NCBI GenBank assembly: GCA_964353405.1
Contig: CAYGWJ010000028.1
Location: 1 to 6,733, forward strand
From: JBGLNJ01 sp964353405
GTDB taxonomy: Bacteria > Chloroflexota > Anaerolineae > Fen-1058
Length of the DNA: 6,733 bases
Reading direction: 5' to 3'
Under the pieces are notes generated by a model, which worked only from the letters and a program-made list of their open reading frames with translations, had not been told where the DNA came from and did no database searches. The translations under genes and the position numbers were made by a program. This document shows, piece by piece, positions 1-6,376 of the stretch (positions are counted from its first letter, which is position 1; each line of letters opens with the position of its first letter).

Positions 1-292
1 CGATGAACGTTGGGTAGCGCCGCACGCCATAGCGGATGGATTTCCACATGCCCTGCATTGAGCGCGGGTCCCAAATGTGAATCAGGATTCGATCACCGTA
101 ACGTGTCGCCAAGCCAAGAACAAAATCGGACAGGCGATGAAAATCCTCCAGCCATTCGGGAGGATAGTTTTCCAGCCCGCGCTCGGTCGGCGCCTTGTCC
201 AGGTCCGCGCGCGCCATCAACATTTCGCACGAAAGGCAAATGCCCCAACCTTCAGGGATGGGCGCAATCACTTCGATTTGAATGGGCGGCAC
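1..292 (-). CDS. Thioredoxin-fold protein, N-terminal 97 codons (runs off the left edge)
   Basis: The minus strand is open from a GTG at 292 to the window edge, and the translation looks like a real protein. It begins VPPIQIEVIAPIPEGWG, has a CxxC motif CLSC at residues 19-22 followed by a probable helix, a probable beta strand at about 68-74 (RILIHIW), and ends in RRYPTFI (91-97). A strand-CxxC-helix-strand-helix order followed by a Y-P-T-F segment is how thioredoxin-like folds place the redox cysteines and the cis-proline, so a thiol-disulfide or metal-binding thioredoxin-like role is inferred. No signal peptide is visible, so a cytoplasmic location is likely. GGGAG (300-304 region) lies 7 nt before the GTG and supports this start. 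It lies 96 bp downstream of the CstA gene on the same strand and may be co-transcribed with it. The exact family is not recognised and the C-terminus is outside the window. Confidence 0.68.
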   Translation of the reverse strand, partial: MPPIQIEVIAPIPEGWGICLSCEMLMARADLDKAPTERGLENYPPEWLEDFHRLSDFVLGLATRYGDRILIHIWDPRSMQGMWKSIRYGVRRYPTFI

Positions 293-294
293 GT

Positions 295-323
295 ATTATC
301 TCCCAATCGAGTCAACATGACAA
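295..323 (-). promoter_or_regulatory. Possible sigma70-like promoter in front of the thioredoxin-like gene
   Basis: On the minus strand TTGTCA (323-318) and GATAAT (300-295) are separated by 17 bp, each one base from consensus. Transcription would start near 287, inside the proposed reading frame just after the GTG at 292. Either the real start is a later codon (codon 8 is also GTG, giving a leaderless message), or this match is fortuitous and the gene is read from cstA. The -35 box overlaps one arm of the neighbouring inverted repeat. Confidence 0.3.
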
Positions 324-353
324 GGTGACCAGACATTGCCTAGTCACCTTGTC
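319..353. repeat. Perfect 11-bp inverted repeat between cstA and the thioredoxin-like gene
   Basis: GACAAGGTGAC (319-329) and its exact complement (343-353) flank a 13-nt loop. As RNA it would form a strong hairpin. Neither strand shows a T-run after it, so it is not a canonical intrinsic terminator. It could be a weak or attenuating terminator, an mRNA-stabilising hairpin after cstA, or a DNA-level operator. The adjacent TGTCAGCG tandem doublet at 372-387 lies immediately before the cstA stop codon and is probably incidental. Confidence 0.6.
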
Positions 354-388
354 CGCTTGCACGAATCACCCTGTCAGCGTGTCAGCGA

Positions 389-2164
389 TTACGCCTTGGT
401 CGGCGCTCGAGTCGCCTCGGTGCGAAAACGCTGGAACGCCTTGAGCGCATCCCAGGCCAGGAGCAAGGCCGTGACAACCAGGACCAGGGCCACCAGGCCG
501 ATGATCACATAAGCTGCGGTGAACTCGCCCACGTTTGCAATCTTGTTCTTGACCGGGTCGGCCAACCTGGGCAGGTAGATAAAGAATGCTTCGTAGGCTT
601 TGTAGAGCAGCGCCGCGATGGTGGTGACGAACATGAAGGTAAAGGGGATGAACGTCCACATATAGCTCTTCCCCTTGGACATCAGCCACAGCGTTACCAG
701 CAAAAGCGCCAACGAAGCCATCAACTGGTTGGCCGCGCCGAACATGGCCCAGATCTGCAGGAAGGGCACTATCCAGATCAGGACGAGTGTGAACGCCAGC
801 GCGATGATCGTGCCGACGTGGACATTCTTGATGATGGGGAACCGATCGCCCAACGCCTCGGAGCTGGCGACGCGCATGAACCGCACCACCAGGTACATGA
901 TCGTCAGGGCCATCAGGGTCAAAAAGATCGAGCCATAGGCCAGGCCAAAGCCTTTGCCGAGCAGGTTGTCCAGCCCCCATTGGTTCATAAAGTTGGACAG
1001 GCCGGTCGAAAAGACTCTGGCCGCCGCGCCGCCGCCGCCAGCGTCCGTGTAGCCCTTGTAGCTGCCGAACGCCGTGGTCGCCGTCAAGAAGGCGACGATG
1101 GCAAAGAACATTTCCAGGAACATGGCGCCGCCGCCCACGTAAAGCGCGTCAGTTTCCTTTTCAAGCTGGCGGGCTGTGCCGGACGATGACACCAGGCTGT
1201 GCCAGCCCGAGATCGCGCCGCAGGCGATGGTGACGAACAGCATCGGCCATAGCGGCCCAAGCCCGGCCACGTCCCACGTGCGGAAGGCGGGGAAATCACC
1301 CATACCAGGATGCCAGATGAGGATGCCCACCAAGCCGCCGAGGATGCCCAGCGTCACAATCCAGAAGGACACATAGTTGATCGGCTGAGCCCAACGCCAG
1401 ATCGGCAGCACCGCGCCAAAGTAGCAGATGACGACGACGAACACGCTGCCCCAGAACCTGGCCTGTGTCACCGTCAGAAACAGCGTGGGGCTGGCTTTGC
1501 CGCCCGCGATCCCATACAGCGCGCTGAACAAATCTTTGGCGAAAGGCTGCGTCCCCAGCCAGATGCCCACGAACGAAAGCACGACGGTGATGACGGACGT
1601 GAGGATAATGTCTTGCTTCCACTTGTAGGTCATCTGGCCGGCCAGAATACCGACCAGGATCACGATCAGGACGCCCAACGGCACGGCCGGGTTGGTGAAC
1701 AAGTTAAAGCCGACCTGGACGCCAAACGAGCCCATGATCAGCCACAGGTAAAAGTAGATGAACGTGATGAGCAGGGATCGGGCGCGAGGTGAAACGAGCC
1801 GGTAACTCAATGCGCCAAAGCTCTGGCCTTCTTCGCGGACGCCCATGATGATGCTGCTATAGTCCTGCACCCAGCCGATGAAAAAGGTGCCGATCACAAT
1901 CCATAGCAGCGCGGGCAGCCAGCCCCATTGAACGGCGATGATGGGCCCCAGGATTGGACCGAGCGCCGCAATGGATTTGAACTGGTAGCCAAACAACACG
2001 TTACGGTTGGCCGGGGAAAAATCAACCCCATCCATATACATCTTGGCGGGTGTTGCCTTTTTATCATCGGGCTGAATAACCTTGGCGTTGATGGTCCTGG
2101 CATACCAGCCATAGCCCAAGGCAATCATCACCCCGCCGATCAGCAGCGCAAAAACGGAATTCAT
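389..2164 (-). CDS. cstA: Carbon starvation protein CstA family transporter
   Basis: A 591-residue polytopic membrane protein with about 14 hydrophobic segments. Family landmarks are the N-terminal segment (residues 3-23), the block NVLFGYQFKSIAALGP at about 55-70 followed by ILGPIIA (71-77), a GAISGWHSLVSSSGT block (316-330) followed by ETD (337-339) and GGGAMFLEMF (344-353), and FGAANQLMA (475-483). These match the CstA family, whose studied enterobacterial members (CstA, BtsT/YjiY) take up pyruvate and have been linked to peptide uptake during carbon limitation. The substrate here is inferred only from the family. It is shorter than E. coli CstA (about 700 residues). The ATG at 2164 is well supported by AAGGAG (2172-2177) 7 nt upstream. 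No small ybdD-type gene, the usual enterobacterial partner, follows it; a thioredoxin-like gene does. The inner-membrane location is clear; substrate certainty is low. Confidence 0.95.
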   Translation of the reverse strand: MNSVFALLIGGVMIALGYGWYARTINAKVIQPDDKKATPAKMYMDGVDFSPANRNVLFGYQFKSIAALGPILGPIIAVQWGWLPALLWIVIGTFFIGWVQDYSSIIMGVREEGQSFGALSYRLVSPRARSLLITFIYFYLWLIMGSFGVQVGFNLFTNPAVPLGVLIVILVGILAGQMTYKWKQDIILTSVITVVLSFVGIWLGTQPFAKDLFSALYGIAGGKASPTLFLTVTQARFWGSVFVVVICYFGAVLPIWRWAQPINYVSFWIVTLGILGGLVGILIWHPGMGDFPAFRTWDVAGLGPLWPMLFVTIACGAISGWHSLVSSSGTARQLEKETDALYVGGGAMFLEMFFAIVAFLTATTAFGSYKGYTDAGGGGAAARVFSTGLSNFMNQWGLDNLLGKGFGLAYGSIFLTLMALTIMYLVVRFMRVASSEALGDRFPIIKNVHVGTIIALAFTLVLIWIVPFLQIWAMFGAANQLMASLALLLVTLWLMSKGKSYMWTFIPFTFMFVTTIAALLYKAYEAFFIYLPRLADPVKNKIANVGEFTAAYVIIGLVALVLVVTALLLAWDALKAFQRFRTEATRAPTKA

Positions 2165-2453
2165 TGGTTCTCTCCTTCTTGTGATAGTTTCACATGCAGG
2201 TCAAGATGTGATCGAGAGTTCGGTCGAATGTGTCGAGCCACTGTTGCAACCGCTGCGCTAAACCGTACACTGCTCTGTTCGATAGCCACCTCCTTTCGCC
2301 CGTAAACCTGGGACAAGGACCTGCTCCACCGGCTTTGACATGGGCAGGTGCGTTCAGATTGGCCTGGGTTCGCAGACATTACACTATTCGCGCAAAATCG
2401 CACAGAGGAGAATGCTGAAAGCAATTCGACGGTCATGTCGGCAAGGTTAGAAT
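2165..2453 (-). promoter_or_regulatory. Long 5' leader of cstA (about 290 nt), possibly structured
   Basis: If the proposed promoter at 2461-2489 is used, the cstA message has about 290 nt before its start codon. The stretch holds no convincing gene. Around 2284-2334 short complementary segments nest within each other (AGCC/GGCT outer arms, TCCTT/AAGGA at 2291-2295 and 2315-2319, CCC/GGG inside), and a Shine-Dalgarno-like AAAGGAGG lies in it (2289-2296) with no good start codon after it. A reading frame in the leader ends in TGA overlapping the cstA ATG (ATGA), but its composition is not protein-like. I could not match the leader to a T-box, c-di-AMP (ydaO) or c-di-GMP riboswitch. Confidence 0.4.
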
Positions 2454-2460
2454 CAAGTAT

Positions 2461-2489
2461 ATTATGCGCCCCAATCCGCAATAAGTCAA
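2461..2489 (-). promoter_or_regulatory. Candidate sigma70-like promoter for cstA
   Basis: Reading the minus strand, TTGACT (2489-2484) and CATAAT (2466-2461) are spaced by 17 bp; each differs from consensus at one position. This is the best promoter match upstream of cstA and predicts transcription from about 2454. It lies back to back with the plus-strand promoter at 2550-2577. Confidence 0.55.
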
Positions 2490-2497
2490 TAGTTGAC
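2485..2497. promoter_or_regulatory. Palindrome GTCAA-TAG-TTGAC on the cstA -35 box (operator candidate)
   Basis: A perfect 5-bp inverted repeat with a 3-bp spacer covers most of the proposed cstA -35 hexamer, a position where a repressor would block RNA polymerase. Five-base arms are short enough to arise by chance, so this is only a candidate. No regulator gene is seen nearby to pair it with. Confidence 0.3.
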
Positions 2498-2549
2498 CAT
2501 CACAACCGACAGGTGACGAATTACATCTGACATAGGCCAAACGTGATAT

Positions 2550-2577
2550 TTGACATGCGGCGCAAGGCTTGTATACT
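2550..2577 (+). promoter_or_regulatory. Strong sigma70-like promoter for the TPR protein gene
   Basis: TTGACA (2550-2555, perfect consensus) and TATACT (2572-2577, one mismatch) are separated by 16 bp. Transcription would start near 2584, giving a leader of about 27 nt that contains the GGAGG site for the GTG start at 2611. This is the clearest promoter in the window and suggests housekeeping-type expression. Confidence 0.75.
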
Positions 2578-2610
2578 GTCCCTCATCGAGACTGACCGCT
2601 GGAGGCTGAC

Positions 2611-3249
2611 GTGAATCTGCCCATGTTGCTCTTGCTGGAGGGTCTGTTGTTCGTTGTGGTCTTTGGCGCGTTGTCATTGTTCCGGCGCGAAGGACTGTCC
2701 ATCCAGTTTGCCTTCGAAGTGACGGCCATTACCCTCGTCGCCGTGGCACTGACTGCGTTCACTCCTTTTGCCGTGAGTCCGATTCTCCTGCTGATCGTCA
2801 TCTACCTGGTGACGATGCGGGTGCGCCTGCTGGTGGACCTGGGCACATTTTTGGCTCGACGCGGCCAATTCGCACAAGCTGACCGCATTTATGCGCTGGC
2901 GCTGCGCCTATGGCCCGATCACACCGGTCGCTTGATCGTGCAGGTCAATCAAGGCACGGCCCTTTTGCAACGCAACGCGCTCGACCAGGCGATTTCCATC
3001 TTCAAGTTTGTTTTGGAAAAGACTGGTCAGGGGTACCTGGGCGTCAAGTACGAATCCGCCGCTCACTATAACCTGGGTGTGGCTTACCGCCGCAAGAACA
3101 TGGAGGCGCAGGCGATTGCCGAGTTCAACGCCGTGCTGGATACCTGGCCCGCGTCAGTCTATGCGCGCCAGGCCGACATAGCTCTGGCGCAAGGGCGTCA
3201 TAAGGATAAACCCCACAAGCCCGATAAAGATGCGCCGGGCGAGGCTTAA
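2611..3249 (+). CDS. Membrane-anchored tetratricopeptide (TPR) repeat protein
   Basis: A 212-residue protein. The N-terminal third is hydrophobic, with probable membrane segments at about 3-24, 35-52 and 56-68. A soluble part then follows with TPR-like helical pairs at about 75-108 (GTFLARRGQFAQADRIYALA), 110-140 (QGTALLQRNALDQAISIF) and 149-182 (AAHYNLGVAYRRKNMEAQAI). The tail is charged and lysine/proline-rich (197-212). TPRs mediate protein-protein contacts, so a membrane-tethered scaffold or adaptor is inferred; the partner is unknown. The GTG start at 2611 is supported by GGAGG at 2601-2605, 5 nt upstream, and by the promoter at 2550-2577. It is divergent from cstA and convergent with the APC permease gene, so it is probably monocistronic. 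No specific family name can be given beyond TPR. Confidence 0.85.
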   Translation: MNLPMLLLLEGLLFVVVFGALSLFRREGLSIQFAFEVTAITLVAVALTAFTPFAVSPILLLIVIYLVTMRVRLLVDLGTFLARRGQFAQADRIYALALRLWPDHTGRLIVQVNQGTALLQRNALDQAISIFKFVLEKTGQGYLGVKYESAAHYNLGVAYRRKNMEAQAIAEFNAVLDTWPASVYARQADIALAQGRHKDKPHKPDKDAPGEA

Positions 3250-3294
3250 TTGCGACTGACCTGGCAGTTTGCCACTCTAGTTCACACACAACAA

Positions 3295-3323
3295 AAGCGG
3301 GAAGGCTCATCACCTTCCCGCTT
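3295..3323 (-). terminator. Intrinsic terminator of the APC permease transcript, possibly bidirectional
   Basis: AAGCGGGAAGG (3295-3305) and its exact complement (3313-3323) form an 11-bp, G+C-rich stem with a 7-nt loop. On the minus strand the stem runs directly into CTTTTGTTGTGTG, a T-rich tract expected of a Rho-independent terminator, 13 bp after the permease stop codon. On the plus strand the trailing tract is less T-rich, so termination of the convergent TPR gene here is possible but weaker. Confidence 0.85.
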
Positions 3324-3336
3324 GTGCTTCAACCTT

Positions 3337-5169
3337 TCAGGCCGCCGGCCCTGGCTCTGGCTCGGCAGTCTGGCGGGGCTGACCACCCAACCGTGGCTGC
3401 GGCTCGGGTAAAGTGGACATGTATTGATCGAGGAACGAGCGCGCTTCGGGATGATCCACGTGCAGCGCATCGTCGTATTCGCCGGCAACCGCCGGAGGAT
3501 CGTAACGCATGGGGCGGCGAACGCCGAACAACTCAAAGAAGCGCGAGATGCCAAAGAGCAAACCGTAGCGGTATTCTTGCATCTTGAGCGACTGCCACTC
3601 GACGATGGACGCCATCGCGCCTTGCACGCGCGCCTTATCGCGGACGATGCGATGAATCTGCTTTGGCTCGCGATAGCCCAGCGGCGAAAGCAGCATCGCG
3701 TGCGCCGCCAGGGCCAGGATGCTGAACGAGATCAGCACAGCCCAACCGCCCTCGCTCCACTTGCCGACGATCTGGCCGACAAAGACGAGCGCGCCCATTC
3801 CAGCCGCCAGCCCCGCACCCAGGCTGCCCCAAGAGCGGACTGCGCCCGTATAGTGCTTGAGGAGGTGCTGGCGAATGGCCAGCCCCATCACCATGATGGG
3901 CATGAACACGCCCACGCCATAGTAGGGCACGGCCAGCGTCGTCTGCCCGCGCACGACGAACATGAGGAACACGGCCACGCCGAACGTGATCGTGACGGAG
4001 CGCGTGAACGTGCCGCGCGGGTCCCGGTAGACGATGACTTCGGGGATTTCGCCGATGGCGACGTCACGCCACTCGGTGGCCTGCGCATCCTGCAGCGCCG
4101 TCATCGAAGCCGCCGCTAACAGCACAACGGCCAAAACCTGATAGGTCCAGAACAAAACCTGGCCGCCTGGAATCTGCCCAAAGCCGATGAAGGACAGGTT
4201 GCCCACGAGCGTGCGTCCCAGTGTCCCATCAAAGACGTTGAAGCGGATGGCAAAGAACGCCAGGAAGAAGGTTGTCAGGCCGCCATAAAACAGGAACGAG
4301 GTCTGAACGAATCGCCCGATGCCCGATTTGCCGCTGTAAAAATTCCACAGCCAGTTGAAGCGCGGCATGTGCTGCTTGCCCCACTTGACCAGGCTGACGT
4401 CTTCATGGATGACAAACTGGATGCCGTTGGACATGGCTTCCAGGCCGGAGAGCGCCACCATGCCTTTCATCGAAGCGGTCAGCATGTGATACAACGCCTG
4501 GCTGAGCGGCACAACCCGAGTCGCTTCGGCAGTCACCACGGGCGGAATGCCCCGGCGGCTCGCAATGAACAATCCAATCGCCATGAGAACCGTTAGTTGA
4601 ATAAAGATAGCCAGCAGCGTGAACGTCACCTTGGCCGACTCGCCGCGCCCGCGAATGGTGATGTACCAGGTGGCCGAGGCGAGCGCCGCGCCCAATCCAA
4701 AGTGCAGCCACCAGTATCTGCCGTACAAATTCAAGATCGAAAGCAATTGGTCGCCGCCGGAAAGCGCCGAGACGACAATCGTGAGGGTATAGTCCTGAAT
4801 CAGCACGACGGCGACGACCAGGCTCAACGTCGGCTTGAGATATCGCATCGAAGCCGTGTACGAGCCGCCGCCCTCGTTGAAAATCCCCAGCGAATACATG
4901 TACAGCGCGCCGAACACAAAGTTTGCCAGCGCAATCACGCCGACGGCGATGTAGGCATACTTTTGCAATCCGTAAGGATGCAGCGCGCTCATCATCTCGC
5001 CCGTGGCGTAAAAGTACGAGGTGAAATAGTCCACGCCAAACAGCGCGACGGCGGCCAGCAGGCCGATCTGTCCCGCGCCATGCACGTGCGCGTGTTCTTT
5101 GTTTTCACGTGGGGCGATCTTGTACGATAGGAACACAATGACAGCCAAGAGAGTAATAGACAACAACAT
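3337..5169 (-). CDS. APC-superfamily (amino acid/polyamine/organocation) permease with long C-terminal tail
   Basis: A 610-residue integral membrane protein with about 12 hydrophobic segments between residues 3 and 500. Recognisable APC features are the glycine-containing first core helix (LFGVDYFTSYFYATGE, 43-58), the NEGGGSYTASMRYL block (98-111) corresponding to the GGxY region after helix 2, and VALSGLEAMSNGI (238-250), the usual helix 6 signature. The substrate cannot be read from sequence; an amino acid or related cation is the family expectation. After the last membrane segment a cytoplasmic tail of about 110 residues (500-610) ends in a proline-rich stretch. The ATG at 5169 follows AGGAAAAGG, which overlaps the stop codon of the preceding gene, so the two genes are very likely one operon with coupled translation. 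A strong terminator lies just beyond the stop codon. Confidence 0.88.
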   Translation of the reverse strand: MLLSITLLAVIVFLSYKIAPRENKEHAHVHGAGQIGLLAAVALFGVDYFTSYFYATGEMMSALHPYGLQKYAYIAVGVIALANFVFGALYMYSLGIFNEGGGSYTASMRYLKPTLSLVVAVVLIQDYTLTIVVSALSGGDQLLSILNLYGRYWWLHFGLGAALASATWYITIRGRGESAKVTFTLLAIFIQLTVLMAIGLFIASRRGIPPVVTAEATRVVPLSQALYHMLTASMKGMVALSGLEAMSNGIQFVIHEDVSLVKWGKQHMPRFNWLWNFYSGKSGIGRFVQTSFLFYGGLTTFFLAFFAIRFNVFDGTLGRTLVGNLSFIGFGQIPGGQVLFWTYQVLAVVLLAAASMTALQDAQATEWRDVAIGEIPEVIVYRDPRGTFTRSVTITFGVAVFLMFVVRGQTTLAVPYYGVGVFMPIMVMGLAIRQHLLKHYTGAVRSWGSLGAGLAAGMGALVFVGQIVGKWSEGGWAVLISFSILALAAHAMLLSPLGYREPKQIHRIVRDKARVQGAMASIVEWQSLKMQEYRYGLLFGISRFFELFGVRRPMRYDPPAVAGEYDDALHVDHPEARSFLDQYMSTLPEPQPRLGGQPRQTAEPEPGPAA

Positions 5170-5184
5170 GGTTACAACCTTTTC

Positions 5185-6210
5185 CTAAACTTGCGCAGAC
5201 TCAAAGGCGTGCTCAAGCGCCTTGAGTTCCGAAAGGATATGCATGCGAGTAGATTCGCTCAGGCAGGCGTCCTGTTGCAGCCGGTTCTGCTCTCGACGCG
5301 CGGCGAGCACGACAAATGCCGGGACAAACATCGTCCGCCCGGCGGGGATGACTTTTAAATCGTACATTTTCATTTCGAGCGATTGGTCGTCAAAGTAAGG
5401 CAGGCTCAGGCTAAAGCCGAGGTTGAGGTCTCCGGCTTCCGCATAGCGATGGATCTTGCCGATGACAATGCCGATCTGGTAACGCGCCAACGCCCGCCCC
5501 TGGTTGATGAGCTGGACGAGCATCCCCGAACGCTTGCGTTGATATTCTTCATCGGCAAAGATGTAGGGCGCGAGCGAGACCGCCAGGTGCAGCGTGCTGA
5601 CATAGTTTTGCATGGAAGCAACGCGCGCTTCTGCTTCTTGAACTGAAGGGGCGAGCAGGCGTTCGTCGTCAAAGGCAACCCATTGAGGCATGTAAAACCG
5701 TCTAGCCTCATCCTCGGTAGAACTGCCCGTTGGCAGCATGTCATGGACGATGTACCTGACGGCAGCGTATCGAATGAGCCGGGCGCTCACGACCACAGCC
5801 GGATGACTCGATTGCTCGAGCTGGTTCAAGCGTTGGCGAACTGCCGCGCGAATGTCCCGCCGCACGGCGACAGGCAGACGGCCCAGCAAGCCCACTACAT
5901 TCTGCTTGCGGAATTCCGCCGGCACGCTGAGCCAGCCTTGGCCGTTGCGACCCGGCGTTTCGATGGACACTTGCTCTGGCAACGCAAAGCTCAATTGTCG
6001 TTGGCCTTGCACAAGCGCCTCAGCGATTTTACGGGCTTGCTCATCGAGCATTCGCCGCACGCCAGGCGGCTGTGCATCATAGAGCACGTGTTGAGCCTGG
6101 CATTCCTCGCGCAACTGGCGGAATGCGTTATCCGCTGGCTGGGACGTCGAGTCCGCCCAGACTCCCCTGGCAAAGCCAATATCCAGCACTGCACTTGCAA
6201 CTTGATCCAT
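5185..6210 (-). CDS. Uncharacterised soluble protein encoded just upstream of the APC permease
   Basis: A 341-residue protein that I do not recognise. It has no signal peptide and no membrane segment and should be cytoplasmic. It has arginine- and glutamine-rich helical stretches (about 28-75 and 108-135), a mixed region with ARRFYMPQWVAFDDERLL (169-186), a probable helical bundle (190-260) and a C-terminal mixed segment (LGFSLSLPYFDD, 264-275; MKMYDLKVIPAGRTMFVPAF, 280-299). It has only two cysteines (residues 37 and 316) and no motif of a known enzyme class that I can see. It ends 15 bp before the permease start, so a role linked to that transporter (regulator or partner) is the main contextual inference. 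AGAGGAG (6222-6228) lies 11 nt before the ATG at 6210, a slightly long spacing. The upstream flank is a small repeat element ending at 6230, so the native promoter may have been displaced. Confidence 0.75.
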   Translation of the reverse strand: MDQVASAVLDIGFARGVWADSTSQPADNAFRQLREECQAQHVLYDAQPPGVRRMLDEQARKIAEALVQGQRQLSFALPEQVSIETPGRNGQGWLSVPAEFRKQNVVGLLGRLPVAVRRDIRAAVRQRLNQLEQSSHPAVVVSARLIRYAAVRYIVHDMLPTGSSTEDEARRFYMPQWVAFDDERLLAPSVQEAEARVASMQNYVSTLHLAVSLAPYIFADEEYQRKRSGMLVQLINQGRALARYQIGIVIGKIHRYAEAGDLNLGFSLSLPYFDDQSLEMKMYDLKVIPAGRTMFVPAFVVLAARREQNRLQQDACLSESTRMHILSELKALEHAFESAQV

Positions 6211-6229
6211 GGCGCGTTTTGCTCCTCTC

Positions 6230-6376
6230 TAGAGCGGATTCCAGTTGCATGTACGGGTCGCTTCGTGCGAGTGAACATAACGGCGTATTTCACAGGCTAC
6301 ATAATCAAGGCCTTTCATCATCGAATCCGCCACCACCACAGTGGTCACCCCGTACACTCGATAGGAAACCGCTCTA
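6230..6376. mobile_element. Complete 147-bp TIR element (MITE-like), element 1
   Basis: The left end TAGAGCGGATTC...GTACGG (6230-6256) and the right end CCGTACA...CCGCTCTA (6350-6376) are inverted copies of one 27-bp motif with 21 of 27 positions matching. The terminal 7 bp and the inner 7 bp match exactly and mismatches are confined to the middle. Both ends carry TA at the tip, compatible with TA-target transposition as in the IS630/Tc1 group; that assignment is inference. There is no room for a transposase, so it would be non-autonomous. The interior (6257-6349) is not strongly palindromic and has only a 30-codon minus-strand frame starting ATGATG near 6320. The element lies between the GIY-YIG fragment and the ribosome-binding site of the 5185-6210 gene. 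Confidence 0.6.

Noticed and set aside
372..387. TGTCAGCG tandem doublet by the cstA stop codon
   Set aside because: Two 8-bp units are too few to call a functional repeat.
10..444. Plus-strand open frame of 144 codons at the left edge
   Set aside because: It crosses the intergenic hairpin and the cstA end, while the opposite strand encodes a convincing thioredoxin-fold protein with a ribosome-binding site.
2263..2271. CCGTACACT in the cstA leader, resembling the right end of element 1
   Set aside because: Only 9 bases match and the outer CCGCTCTA part is missing at the proper spacing, so chance is the simpler explanation.
2165..2453. Known riboswitch or T-box in the cstA leader
   Set aside because: I found no T-box sequence (AGGGTGGNACCGCG type) and no recognisable c-di-AMP, c-di-GMP or other riboswitch core; the leader is described as unassigned.
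3424..4119. Plus-strand open frame of 231 codons opposite the APC permease
   Set aside because: It is an Arg/His-rich shadow of a clear membrane-protein gene on the other strand, as are the other long plus-strand frames over cstA and the permease.
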